Below are positions 53,664 to 62,031 of a DNA stretch of 64,000 bases, one piece after another (position 1 is the first letter of the stretch; each line of letters begins with the position of its first letter). Both the position numbers and the translations under genes were made by a program. This stretch comes from Aequorivita aquimaris (GTDB lineage: Bacteria; Bacteroidota; Bacteroidia; Flavobacteriales; Flavobacteriaceae). The DNA is taken from contig NZ_JRWG01000009.1 of NCBI RefSeq assembly GCF_001573155.1, forward strand, positions 20,875 through 84,874, given 5' to 3'. A model generated the notes under the pieces. That model was not told the DNA's origin, did no database searches, and saw only the letters and a list, made by a program, of their open reading frames with translations.

Positions 53664-54179
53664 TTAATTTCTTGAAGGAAAGACTCCTTGTAGTGCAATT
53701 ATATATCGAACAACCATATAAGGCTGCATATTGTTTACTGCTTGGCTTCCACCGGTATTGGCTACTGAGGTATTTGACATTGCCAAATCTGAAGAAGCGC
53801 CAAAAGCGTTTGTTCCGTCCCCAGCAACAAAAGCCCCGTTCGGATCATCGGTAGTCCCTTCCATTTTCGCATTTATTGCATGCCCATGTGATGGTAATTG
53901 TGCAACTGTTAAGGTATTGGTTTCCGTACCCGATCTTTGTCCTTGTTGACGTGTGGTAAGTCCAGGGCCAGTACCGGTATGTACAGCCACCCTTCCTCTC
54001 ATTTCTGGAAGCCCAAAAGTAGTTCTGCCATCGCCCCCATAAGTGGTGCCTAATATTGAGAATAAAGCACTGTTTGAAGATATAGGTAGTAATTGTCCGT
54101 CACAATTGGCCCATAACCGTGGGTTAAAATTACCTCCAAACATGGAGATTTCTGCAAGTGTTGGATCTGATATTGACAT
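53664..54179 (-). CDS. Phage tail collar domain protein (MdpB/microcystin-dependent-protein-like), copy A
   Basis: The 171-residue product matches the tail-collar family: it opens AEISMFGGNFNPRLWANCDGQLLPI, continues with LFSILGTTYGGDGRTTFGLPEMRGRV, and carries the TLTVAQLPSHGHAINA segment near residue 90 before VVRYIIALQGVFPS at the end. In phages this domain sits at the tail tip or in short fibres; free-standing versions occur in many bacteria without a phage and their role is unclear. No signal peptide is visible. It lies between an almost identical copy and the giant HYR gene on the same strand, and no other phage genes are nearby. Confidence 0.9.
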   Translation of the reverse strand: MSISDPTLAEISMFGGNFNPRLWANCDGQLLPISSNSALFSILGTTYGGDGRTTFGLPEMRGRVAVHTGTGPGLTTRQQGQRSGTETNTLTVAQLPSHGHAINAKMEGTTDDPNGAFVAGDGTNAFGASSDLAMSNTSVANTGGSQAVNNMQPYMVVRYIIALQGVFPSRN

Positions 54180-54201
54180 AGTACTTAATTTAAAATATTA
54201 T

Positions 54202-54717
54202 TTAATTTCTTGAAGGAAATACCCCTTGGAGTGCAATTATATATCGGACTACCATATAGGGTTGCATATTGTTTATTGCTTGACCTCCACCAGTATTGGC
54301 TACTGCTGTATTTGACATTGCTACATCTGCTGAAGCACCAAAGGCGTTTGTACCATCCCCAGCAATAAAAGCACCGCTTGGATTATCGGTGGTTCCTTCT
54401 TCTTTAGCATTTATAGCATGCCCGTGTGATGGCATTTGTGCAACGGTTAAGGTATTGGTTTCTGTACCCGATCTTTCCCCCATTTGTCGTGGAGTAAGAC
54501 CAGGGCCAGTACCGGTATGTACGGCCACTCTTCCTCTCATTTCTGGAAGGCCAAAAGTAGTTCTGCCATCGCCTCCATAGGTAGTCCCTAATATTGAAAA
54601 TAAAGCGCTGTTTGAAGCTATAGACAGCAATTGGCCATCACAATTGGCCCATGATCGTGGGTTGAAGTTTCCGCCAAACATGGAGATTTCTGCAATAGTT
54701 GGATCGTAAATTGACAT
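54202..54717 (-). CDS. Phage tail collar domain protein, copy B
   Basis: The 171-residue product has the same length and layout as copy A and, by my count, differs from it at about 18 positions, for instance LLSIASNSALF instead of LLPISSNSALF. The family motifs FGGNFNPRSWANCDGQ, TTFGLPEMRGRVAVHTG and PSHGHAINA are all present. A 22-base gap separates the two genes. It is preceded, 27 bases away, by the dioxygenase-like gene, so all four genes from 55293 to 48010 are probably one operon. Duplication must be fairly recent. Confidence 0.9.
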   Translation of the reverse strand: MSIYDPTIAEISMFGGNFNPRSWANCDGQLLSIASNSALFSILGTTYGGDGRTTFGLPEMRGRVAVHTGTGPGLTPRQMGERSGTETNTLTVAQMPSHGHAINAKEEGTTDNPSGAFIAGDGTNAFGASADVAMSNTAVANTGGGQAINNMQPYMVVRYIIALQGVFPSRN

Positions 54718-54744
54718 AAAATATTTTTTAAATTAGTAAATAGA

Positions 54745-55293
54745 CTAGACTGAAAGATTAAAATGTATGGTTGTTTCCCCTAAAAAGGTTTCTTTAATTG
54801 GGAATAATTTTTCGCCAAGATTTCTGTTTTTGGCCCAATGCTCGCCTGTAATATGAGCACCTTGTTCAGTTAAAGCCAATTCTGTAAAAGAAATGCTTTC
54901 TGAACTTGACACTTTAAAATAAATTCGAGCACTTTTGCCTTCCTCTTTATTTGGAAAATCGGTTATAAACTCATACCTACCTTGTTCATCAGTTTTAAGT
55001 TTTGCGCGATGCCTATATTTTGAGGAGTTTGGAGAAAGATGCCATACTTCTACAGTGGCATTTTTTAAAGGAGTAGCATCATCTTTACCATAAAGGGTTC
55101 CCTTAACTGCAACCGAATTGGAACTGAAAACCCCAGTTCTCAAATCTGTTTTGGTCTCAGCATATGGGTTATAACCTGAATATGGGCTTTCAGAAGTAAA
55201 AGCACTTGTAATTGTTGGAGTTAATACAGCTAGACCTGTTATGGCAAAAGCAGAATTGCGCATAAAAAGTCTACGCGAAGTAGTGTTTTTCAT
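54745..55293 (-). CDS. Exported intradiol-dioxygenase-like protein
   Basis: The 182-residue product starts with SRRLFMRNSAFAITGLAVLT, a twin-arginine-like N-terminus and hydrophobic stretch. It then has a beta-sandwich with VAVKGTLYGKDDATPLKNATVEVWHLSPNSSKYRHRAKLKTDEQGRYEF, which is the shared core of intradiol ring-cleavage dioxygenases and carboxypeptidase regulatory domains. VEVWH and the YRHRAKLKTDEQGRYEF segment resemble the region around the iron tyrosine and histidine, but the full four-ligand set is not clear, so enzymatic activity is doubtful. It heads the collar/HYR operon and may be a structural surface domain. Confidence 0.7.
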   Translation of the reverse strand: MKNTTSRRLFMRNSAFAITGLAVLTPTITSAFTSESPYSGYNPYAETKTDLRTGVFSSNSVAVKGTLYGKDDATPLKNATVEVWHLSPNSSKYRHRAKLKTDEQGRYEFITDFPNKEEGKSARIYFKVSSSESISFTELALTEQGAHITGEHWAKNRNLGEKLFPIKETFLGETTIHFNLSV

Positions 55294-55487
55294 AATTTGG
55301 TTAGTTAGTTATTCTAAGATTTATATCCTTTTACGGGAAAGTTTTTCACAACTCTTCTTAAAAAAAGAAAACTTTAAACATTTGACAAGCAAGTTATAAA
55401 ATAATCCTTAAAACCCTATACGTAGTACTACGTAAATTAAATTGCCCTTTTTAAATGTATATTAGCAGTGCTAAAAGTGAAATTATG

Positions 55488-56519
55488 CCTACCAACAAAG
55501 CCAAAATAAAATTAACCGAAATCACTCAAAATTTGATTTCTGAAAAGGTTGATGCTGACAGTCTAAAAAGCTCCATAGAAGAGCTAAAATTACTGCTCGA
55601 AAATGTTTCCGGCCTAAACCAAGAAGCACCCATAAATTCCGAAAACATTTTATTGCCTAGCGGAAAAGCCATCGGTCCCAAATGGGCAGGAATGTGCATA
55701 GAAGACGTTCCGCGTACGCATAAATTCATAAAAGGCATACATTCCGCAGTACAGGAGGTTCTGGGAAAAAATCCTAAAAAACCCGTTACCATACTCTATG
55801 CAGGCACAGGGCCATTTGCAACATTGGTCTTGCCTTTACTGGCACTTTTTAAGCCTTCCGAACTCCAACTCATTTTACTGGAAGTAAATACCGTGAGCAT
55901 TGAAAGTTTAAAGAGAATTATCAAAGGTTTTGATGCCTATGAGTATATAAAAGCTATTTATCATTGCGATGCCGCAAATTTTATTGTTCCCTCAGAATTT
56001 GAAGCAGATATCCTTTTAATAGAATGTATGCAGCACGCCCTACTTCGCGAACCCCAAGTGGGCATTACCTATAATCTGCTTCCCCAAATGAAGAAAGATG
56101 TCATATTAATTCCTGAAGAAATTTCACTGCATGTGGCACTTGTTGATATGGAAAAAAAAGCGGAATATCTATCTATTGACAATATAGCAGAAAAGAGCTA
56201 TTATGAAAATTCCGAAGCTGTATTCACGCTCAACAAAAAGGAAGTACTTCAAAATAATTCCGAATTCAAAAAAGAAGGTTTTCAATTTCCCGAAAAAGAA
56301 GTGTCTTTTTCCGAAGAACAGCTCTGCAATCACGATTTCATTACAGTTTCAACTGAGATAACCATTTTTAAAGATATCTCATTAAACATTGACGAAAGTG
56401 GCCTAACGGTACCGATGCTTTTAGCAGACCTCAACCACGACCAAAAAGTAATCGGGGCCAAAACACAATATATTGTTGGGACAGAGCCTGGCCTTACCTC
56501 TCAATTGGTGCGATCATAA
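55488..56519 (+). CDS. SAM-methyltransferase-fold-like protein of unknown function
   Basis: The 343-residue product has a region resembling SAM-binding motif I (VTILYAGTGPFATLVLPLLAL, about residues 105-125), followed by an acidic strand (LQLILLEVNTVSIESLKRII) and a later FEADILLIECMQHALLREP strand like motif II/post-II of protein-arginine-type methyltransferases. I do not recognise a named family and the acceptor is unknown. An ATG 33 bases upstream is possible, but a TATATTAG box resembling the promoter consensus covers that area, so the later ATG is preferred. It is a single gene; its upstream spacer is shared with the dioxygenase-like gene. Confidence 0.7.
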   Translation, partial: PTNKAKIKLTEITQNLISEKVDADSLKSSIEELKLLLENVSGLNQEAPINSENILLPSGKAIGPKWAGMCIEDVPRTHKFIKGIHSAVQEVLGKNPKKPVTILYAGTGPFATLVLPLLALFKPSELQLILLEVNTVSIESLKRIIKGFDAYEYIKAIYHCDAANFIVPSEFEADILLIECMQHALLREPQVGITYNLLPQMKKDVILIPEEISLHVALVDMEKKAEYLSIDNIAEKSYYENSEAVFTLNKKEVLQNNSEFKKEGFQFPEKEVSFSEEQLCNHDFITVSTEITIFKDISLNIDESGLTVPMLLADLNHDQKVIGAKTQYIVGTEPGLTSQLVRS

Positions 56520-56536
56520 AATTTCGAGAAAATCCA

Positions 56537-57478
56537 TTAAAGCGCAAGTATCACCAAAAGGGCGCCTACGGAAATAAACACCCACAATGAAAACCCAAGA
56601 ATCATGGGTTTCCAACCCGCCGATTTTATTTTTTCGAGTGAAAGTCCGGCACCTATCAAAAAGAGGGTGAGTACCAATAATGACTTTGAAACATTTGTAA
56701 TTCCCTTGGTCAAAACTTCGGGTATGGGCAGATAACTATTTAAAATAATGGCCAAGATAAAAAGGAATATAAAGTAAGGGATTTTCACACTTTTTCCTTT
56801 CCCCTTAAATAGAAATACCGAAAACAGGGAAAGCGGAATAATCCAAAGCGCCCGTGCCAATTTAACCGTTGTGGCTACTTTGAGCGCATCTTCCCCAAAA
56901 GTATAGGCAGCGCCCACCACCGAACTGGTATCGTGAATGGCAATGGCGCACCACAGCCCAAACTGATGTTGGTCCAGTTCAAACAAATGGCCCAAAGGCG
57001 GAAAAATAATCAATGCGATGGAATTCAGTAAAAAAATAACCCCCAACGAGATGGAAATATCCTTTTGGGAGGCATTGATTACGGGAGCAACCGCAGCAAT
57101 GGCACTGCCCCCACAAATAGCGGTTCCCGAAGAAATGAGGTGACTGCCCTTTCGGTTCATTTTTAATAACCTTCCCAATAGATACCCCAAGACCAAAGTT
57201 GCCACAATTGAAAAAACGGTAAGTAAAAAACCATCCCTTCCAGCCGTCAAGGTTTCTTTTAAATTCATTCCAAAACCCAAACCCACTACCGCTATTTTCA
57301 GTAGCCAGTTCACTGCTTTGCTGTTCAGGCTTAAAAAAGGATTTCCAAAAAAATATGTGAAGAGAAATCCGCCCACAAGCGCAACCGGGCTGCTTACATA
57401 GCCCAAAATGCACAGGACCATGCAAATAACAAAGAGTACTTTTATTACGGTCTCATTACGCTGTGCCCAAGACTTCAT
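56537..57478 (-). CDS. YeiH family putative sulfate exporter
   Basis: The 313-residue membrane protein has about nine to ten helices and the UPF0324/YeiH motifs: KIAVVGLGFGMNLKET, then SSGTAICGGSAIAAVAPVI, and CAIAIHDTSSVVGAAY in the second half. Members were predicted to export sulfate or sulfonates; direct evidence is limited. The first ATG overlaps the end of the upstream MscS gene by 4 bases (ATGA), so translation is coupled. It is slightly shorter than most family members. Confidence 0.9.
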   Translation of the reverse strand: MKSWAQRNETVIKVLFVICMVLCILGYVSSPVALVGGFLFTYFFGNPFLSLNSKAVNWLLKIAVVGLGFGMNLKETLTAGRDGFLLTVFSIVATLVLGYLLGRLLKMNRKGSHLISSGTAICGGSAIAAVAPVINASQKDISISLGVIFLLNSIALIIFPPLGHLFELDQHQFGLWCAIAIHDTSSVVGAAYTFGEDALKVATTVKLARALWIIPLSLFSVFLFKGKGKSVKIPYFIFLFILAIILNSYLPIPEVLTKGITNVSKSLLVLTLFLIGAGLSLEKIKSAGWKPMILGFSLWVFISVGALLVILAL

Positions 57479-58608
57479 GGTTTTTTATCTTTTTTTTCAG
57501 AATTTTCTTCAGCGTTTTGTGGCTCCGTTGCTGTGTTTTTGAAAACCAAAGTTCGGTACGGAAAAGGAATTTCTATCCCCTCGCTGTCAAAACGCTTTTT
57601 TATGCTTTCCAATAAATCACAGCGCATATCGAACGAATCTGTATAATCCCGCGCCCAAACCCAGGCCCGAATGGTAACTGAAGAATCGTTTAAGGAAGTA
57701 AGCGCCACCCTAACAATGGGCTGGCCATCCAGCACATCAAGTTCAGAACGGTTGTCCAAAATAAGGGGGTGCTTGGTGCATTCTTCCTGCATAATCTTTT
57801 TTGCCAGATCGATATCGCTATCGTAGGAAATGCCAATCTCTATGCGATCGCAGATTTTAAGTTCTCCCAAATCATAGTTTATCAATTTCTCTTTATTGAT
57901 AATTGCGTTGGGAATAACGATCATCTTATTTTCAAAATTTCGGATTACAGTATGCCGAAGGGTAATATCGGTAACCGTCCCCACCATGGTATCGGTGACT
58001 TTTATAATATCGCCAATTCTAAAAGGCTTAAAGGAAATGATAAAAACCCCGCCCACAAGATTTGCCAAGGCTTCCTGTGAGGCCACACCGGCAATAAGGG
58101 CTATAACACCCGCGCCGCCAAGCGCAGTTTGGGCCACCCCTTTTAAGGACGGAAAAGCCAAAAGCGCAAAAAGCACCCCAATACTGTAAATACCTATTAC
58201 CGCTACATATCTCAAAAATTTAAAACTTGTAGGGTCTTCCAGATTGGCTATCTTTTTCCGTATGCTGCTTCGGAACCACATATTGGCAGAGGCAGCGCCC
58301 ACAATGGTTAGTATGGAAACGATTCCCAAATAGAGAATTAAATTAAAATTGTGTTGGAGGGCATCGTACTTCTCTTCGTTTACGAAAAGAAAACTCAACA
58401 ATATAATCCCCAATACAAGCCAGAGCGCATTGAGTATTCGTTTTATCCAACCGATTGCCTTGGGCGATTCGCCAGGATATTTTTTCTGTTCCTGCCTAAC
58501 CAACCATTTATAGAGCAGATTGGTTGCAAAATGCAATATCAAAACGCCACCTATTACCCCCAAGGCGTAGAGAATATCTGATTGATATGTTTCAAAAAAT
58601 TCTTTCAT
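57475..58608 (-). CDS. Mechanosensitive channel of the MscS family
   Basis: The 377-residue protein has several N-terminal helices and the MscS core: a pore helix region with GVAQTALGGAGVIALIAGVASQEALANLVGG (about residues 158-190), the beta domain with FRIGDIIKVTDTMVGTVTDITLRHTVIRN, and a C-terminal alpha/beta cap. MscS channels open when membrane tension rises and protect against osmotic downshock. The charged tail (ENSEKKDKK) is an extension. It is transcribed with yeiH downstream, overlapping by 4 bases. Confidence 0.93.
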   Translation of the reverse strand: MKEFFETYQSDILYALGVIGGVLILHFATNLLYKWLVRQEQKKYPGESPKAIGWIKRILNALWLVLGIILLSFLFVNEEKYDALQHNFNLILYLGIVSILTIVGAASANMWFRSSIRKKIANLEDPTSFKFLRYVAVIGIYSIGVLFALLAFPSLKGVAQTALGGAGVIALIAGVASQEALANLVGGVFIISFKPFRIGDIIKVTDTMVGTVTDITLRHTVIRNFENKMIVIPNAIINKEKLINYDLGELKICDRIEIGISYDSDIDLAKKIMQEECTKHPLILDNRSELDVLDGQPIVRVALTSLNDSSVTIRAWVWARDYTDSFDMRCDLLESIKKRFDSEGIEIPFPYRTLVFKNTATEPQNAEENSEKKDKKP

Positions 58609-58626
58609 CCCTTAAAATTTCTTCCC

Positions 58627-58634
58627 CAAAAATA
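58627..58634 (-). promoter_or_regulatory. Promoter box TATTTTTG with TTGAC -33 for the MscS gene
   Basis: On the minus strand TTGACAG is followed 19 bases after its first T by TATTTTTG, 18 bases before the ATG at 58608. Spacing fits the Bacteroidota -33/-7 pattern. Confidence 0.6.
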
Positions 58635-58745
58635 CTAAATGCAAAACTGTCAATGCTAAAAATGATTTTTAAGTATTCTACCTTTTTCAGATTAAAGGCT
58701 TTAAAAGTTTTAATATCTTTAAAACCTCAACAATATTCCCTACGT

Positions 58746-60314
58746 ATGAAGTTTATTTTTTCCACTAAAAGCGCGGTGCTAGTACTGTTTCTTTCCTTTA
58801 CCATTTCTGCCAATTGCCAAGTATTGACCAATTCGCAAATTGACAGTTTGGTTCAAAAAACAATGAAAACCTTTGATGTGCCCGGTATGGCGGTAGCGGT
58901 TTTAAAAGATGGCAAGATTTACCATAAAAACACCTATGGTGTACGTTCCATAAAAACAAATGCCGAAGTGAACGAAAACACACTTTTTGGTGTAGCTTCA
59001 AACACCAAGGCGTTTACAACTGCCGCGCTTGCGCAGTTAATAGACCAGGGCAAAATAACCTGGGACACAAAGGTAACGGACGTTATCCCGGAATTTAAAC
59101 TTTACGACCCATACGTAACCGCTGAATTTACTATACGCGATTTGGTAACCCACCGCAGCGGTTTGGGTCTGGGCGCAGGCGATTTAATGATTTTTCCGGC
59201 AAACAATACAACCACTAAAGCCGAAATGATCCACAATCTTAGATACCTAAAACCTGTGTCGTCCTTCCGCTCTAAGTTTGATTATGACAACCTGCTGTAT
59301 ATAGTGGCGGGGGAAATCGTGGCGAGGGTGTCCGGCAAAAGCTATGACGATTATATTGCAGATAATTTCTTCAAACCTTTGGGAATGGACCGTTCCCTGC
59401 TTTCCATTCCTGCCATTGCAGCGGACGGAAATCGTATTGATGGTCACGCCCCAGTGAATGGTAAACTGGAAATTACGGGCAATACCTTTACGCAACTCGC
59501 TACACCAGCGGGCGGTATTTACGCCTCCATCAACGATATGGGCACTTGGGTACAAGCACAATTAAATCAGGGAAAATATGGTCCGCAACTTAAGGACAGC
59601 CTTTTTAGTGAAAAAATGCATCGTGAAATGTGGACGCCACAAACCCTATTGCGTACTGGTAGCGGCCCTTACAACACACACTTTTTGGCATATGGGCTGG
59701 GTTGGTTTTTAAGCGATGTAAATGGCTATTTTCAAGTTACACATACAGGAGGTCTCTTGGGTATTGTTAGCCAGGTAACCCTGATACCAGAGCTAGACCT
59801 TGGTATCATTGTACTTACTAACCAACAGAGTGGCGCAGCGTTCAATGCTATAACAAACTCAATAAAAGATGGTTATTTCAACATAAAAGGGCAAGACAGG
59901 ATTAAGCAATACAACGAGCGCCGCTTGGCGGGCGAACGGGAGGAAGACAGTATTGTAAAAACACTGGAGGCTGCCCTGCAAAAACAATTAAAAAGCAAAG
60001 CGCCCAAACCAGATATTACCACTGTACTCGGCACCTACCAAGACCCTTGGTTTGGAAACGTAACCATAAGCAATCAAAACGGAGACCTACGGTTTAAAGC
60101 TGAAAAATCATTGGATCTGGTGGGTACAATGACCTTTTACAAGGGCACTACCTATGTGGTACGATGGGACGATGCTTCTTTAAAGGCCGATGCTTTTGTA
60201 AACTTTTCACTAGATACCGAAGGGAGGGCCAAAGGGTTTGCTATGACCGCTATCTCACCTTTGACCGATTTTAGTTATGACTACCAGGATTTGGAGTTTG
60301 AGCGGGTGAAGTGA
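58746..60314 (+). CDS. Serine hydrolase, class C beta-lactamase family with DUF3471-like tail
   Basis: The 522-residue product has a signal peptide (VLVLFLSFTISANCQ) and a beta-lactamase/penicillin-binding-like domain. The SxxK nucleophile motif is SNTK in GVASNTKAFTTAALAQL, the YxN motif is YDN in FDYDNLLYIVAGE, and the KTG equivalent is HTG in VTHTGGLLGIVSQ. The C-terminal 100 residues resemble the DUF3471 beta domain. Enzymes of this group are mostly peptidases or esterases rather than antibiotic-degrading lactamases. I chose the ATG at 58746 because the signal peptide begins there; longer in-frame starts overlap the divergent MscS gene. Confidence 0.92.
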   Translation: MKFIFSTKSAVLVLFLSFTISANCQVLTNSQIDSLVQKTMKTFDVPGMAVAVLKDGKIYHKNTYGVRSIKTNAEVNENTLFGVASNTKAFTTAALAQLIDQGKITWDTKVTDVIPEFKLYDPYVTAEFTIRDLVTHRSGLGLGAGDLMIFPANNTTTKAEMIHNLRYLKPVSSFRSKFDYDNLLYIVAGEIVARVSGKSYDDYIADNFFKPLGMDRSLLSIPAIAADGNRIDGHAPVNGKLEITGNTFTQLATPAGGIYASINDMGTWVQAQLNQGKYGPQLKDSLFSEKMHREMWTPQTLLRTGSGPYNTHFLAYGLGWFLSDVNGYFQVTHTGGLLGIVSQVTLIPELDLGIIVLTNQQSGAAFNAITNSIKDGYFNIKGQDRIKQYNERRLAGEREEDSIVKTLEAALQKQLKSKAPKPDITTVLGTYQDPWFGNVTISNQNGDLRFKAEKSLDLVGTMTFYKGTTYVVRWDDASLKADAFVNFSLDTEGRAKGFAMTAISPLTDFSYDYQDLEFERVK

Positions 60315-60382
60315 GGGGACTGCCCTATGATGAGAAATTTATATCGAAATTTTAGAAAAAAGGTTAGGTTTTTAACTTAGAT

Positions 60383-60395
60383 CTTTGTTGTGAGT
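60383..60395 (-). repeat. Gene-end motif ACTCACAACAAAG
   Basis: Five bases after the DJ-1 gene stop, the minus strand reads ACTCACAACAAAG. Similar CTCRYAAC motifs occur at both ends of the 61849-61920 palindrome and after the AraC gene at 63699, so it may be a shared boundary sequence. Confidence 0.4.
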
Positions 60396-60400
60396 AGTTT

Positions 60401-61222
60401 TTACTTTAACTTTTCTAGTAATAGTTCGGCAACTGGTTCTGAAGATGCAGGATTTTGTCCAGTTATTAACAAACCATCTTCGACCGCATAAGGACTCCAG
60501 TCTGCTTTTTTAGTGTAAATTCCACCATTACTCTTTAACATTTCTTCAACCAAAAATGGAACAACAGAAGTTAGTTGAACAGCTTCTTCTTCTCCGTTTG
60601 TAAATCCAGTTACTTTTTTTCCATTAACCAAAGATGTCCCATCCGTATTTTTTGTGTTTTTAAAAATTGCAGGAGCGTGACAAACAGCAGCAACAGGTTT
60701 ATTGTTGTTATAAAAATCTTCTATTAAGGCAATTGAGTTTTCATCTTCAGCTAAATCCCATACAACACCGTGTCCACCAGGATAAAATACTGCGTCATAA
60801 TCTGCTTGATTAACAGTTTCCAATTTTATTGTTTTAGATAAGATCTCTTGAGTTTCTTTATCATCATTAAATCTTATGGTTGCTGGAGTTTGGAAATCTG
60901 GTTCATTACTTTTTGGGTCAATTGGAGGTTGTCCTCCTTTTGGAGATGCCAAAGTAATTTCAATTCCTTTATCTTTTAATAAGTAATAAGGTGCTGCAAA
61001 TTCTTCAATCCAAAAACCAGTTTTCAATCCAGTATCTCCTAAATCTTCGTGATTAGTTAATACAAATAATACTTTTTTCATTGTTTTGCTTTTTTTTGTG
61101 TTAATACTTAATTTTTTTTCATTAGAATTATTTTCTTTTGTGTTTTTACCACAAGAGGAAAATAAAGCTAAAGCGATTATAATTGTTGTTATTCTTTTGA
61201 TTAGAGACAAAATTACTGTCAA
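60401..61222 (-). CDS. DJ-1/PfpI (Hsp31-like) lipoprotein
   Basis: The 273-residue protein starts with a lipoprotein signal ending in ALFSSC (cysteine at residue 24) and then a DJ-1/PfpI domain from about residue 48. The nucleophile is C181 in AAVCHAPAIFKN, with the partner glutamate in WIEEFAAPY near residue 73 and the VFYPGGHGVVWDL strand of the Hsp31-type glyoxalase/chaperone group. A lipid-anchored DJ-1 protein is unusual. It lies downstream of the Crp-like regulator gene with a 34-base gap, so it may be under its control. Base composition is clearly AT-rich compared with the neighbours at 58-60 kb. Confidence 0.9.
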   Translation of the reverse strand: MTVILSLIKRITTIIIALALFSSCGKNTKENNSNEKKLSINTKKSKTMKKVLFVLTNHEDLGDTGLKTGFWIEEFAAPYYLLKDKGIEITLASPKGGQPPIDPKSNEPDFQTPATIRFNDDKETQEILSKTIKLETVNQADYDAVFYPGGHGVVWDLAEDENSIALIEDFYNNNKPVAAVCHAPAIFKNTKNTDGTSLVNGKKVTGFTNGEEEAVQLTSVVPFLVEEMLKSNGGIYTKKADWSPYAVEDGLLITGQNPASSEPVAELLLEKLK

Positions 61223-61256
61223 ATTAAGTACTGAAAATTGATGTATGGTAATAAAA

Positions 61257-61841
61257 TCAATTATGAGATATTTCTTTTCTAATTCTACTTAAGCTTTCGG
61301 TAGTAATTCCTAGATAAGAAGCTATATGGTAATTTTTTACAGCCTGTTCAATATTTGGGTAAGTGCTAATAAAAGAAATGTATCTTTCTTTAGCTGATTG
61401 GGCTAAATTTGCTAATATTCTGTTTTGAAAGCTAGCAAAAGCTCTTTCCATTTTTTTTCTGAAAAAAGTTTCTAATTGTGGAATCTCTACAAATAAATCT
61501 TCCATACTTTTTTTGGAAATTTCATATAAAGTTGCTTCCTGAATAGTTTCAATATACATAATCGCTTTGGATGCCGTGAAGAAAGCCGTATAATCGCTTA
61601 TCCACCAATCATTAATGGCGAATTGCAAAGTATGTTCTTTACCAGATTTGTCAATAAAGTAAGTTCTTAAACATCCATTGTAAACATAATATTGACTGTT
61701 CACTTTATCACCTGCTTTTAATATTGTAGTCCCTTTTTTTAACTTGAGTTTTTTAAGTTTACTTTCAATAAGATTCATTTCTTTTTTTGAAAAAGAAATG
61801 CCCTTAAAAATTTCTAATATTATTGAATCTTCGATGTTCAT
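61257..61841 (-). CDS. Crp/Fnr family transcription regulator
   Basis: The 194-residue product has a cyclic-nucleotide-binding-type beta roll (LKKGTTILKAGDKVNSQYYVYNGCLRTYF, residues 35-63), the long dimerisation helix (ETFFRKKMERAFASFQNRI) and a C-terminal helix-turn-helix (HIASYLGITTESLSRIRKEI). The ligand site is degenerate relative to E. coli Crp, usual for small flavobacterial members. It is read toward the DJ-1 gene and away from the ABM-type gene, with a 190-base divergent spacer that holds the palindrome. Confidence 0.93.
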   Translation of the reverse strand: MNIEDSIILEIFKGISFSKKEMNLIESKLKKLKLKKGTTILKAGDKVNSQYYVYNGCLRTYFIDKSGKEHTLQFAINDWWISDYTAFFTASKAIMYIETIQEATLYEISKKSMEDLFVEIPQLETFFRKKMERAFASFQNRILANLAQSAKERYISFISTYPNIEQAVKNYHIASYLGITTESLSRIRKEISHN

Positions 61842-61848
61842 TTAAATT

Positions 61849-61920
61849 ACTCGCAACGTTAAGTATATGAAGCGTAGCGCCCGAATGGGAGCTATGATTT
61901 TATAAACAGTGTTATGAGCT
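61849..61920. repeat. 72-bp imperfect palindrome with CTCGCAAC / GTTATGAG ends (attC-like geometry)
   Basis: The left end ACTCGCAACGTT mirrors the right end, whose complement reads AGCTCATAACACTG. Both arms are 34 bases long; the inner arms (AGCGTAGCGCCC and ATCATAGCTCCC on the complement) pair at nine of twelve positions around a tiny loop. CTCRYAAC-like ends recur after neighbouring genes. The arrangement recalls single-stranded recombination sites, though strict GTTRRRY/RYYYAAC boxes at both ends are not met. Confidence 0.6.
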
Positions 61921-62000
61921 TTTTTACATTCTTCATTGTCACTGGAAAATTGTCCATGCTTAAGTCTCTTATCTCCATTCCAAGGCCCCTTATTTAGTTC

Positions 62001-62008
62001 TACATTTG
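62001..62008 (+). promoter_or_regulatory. Promoter -7 box TACATTTG for the ABM-type gene
   Basis: A perfect TAnnTTTG lies 23 bases before the ATG at 62032. Confidence 0.65.
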
Positions 62009-62031
62009 TAGTGTAACAAAAATAAGTCAAA

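Noticed and set aside
53664..54717. Prophage remnant
   Set aside because: Only two collar-domain genes are phage-like; no integrase, capsid, portal, tail-tube or lysis genes and no attachment sites were seen nearby.
58746..60314. Antibiotic-resistance class C beta-lactamase
   Set aside because: The serine hydrolase family is broad, and the long C-terminal DUF3471-like domain fits peptidase or esterase members; there is no resistance context.
61849..61920. True integron attC site
   Set aside because: The geometry is similar, but strict GTTRRRY/RYYYAAC boxes are not present at both ends and no integrase gene is in the window, so it is kept only as attC-like.
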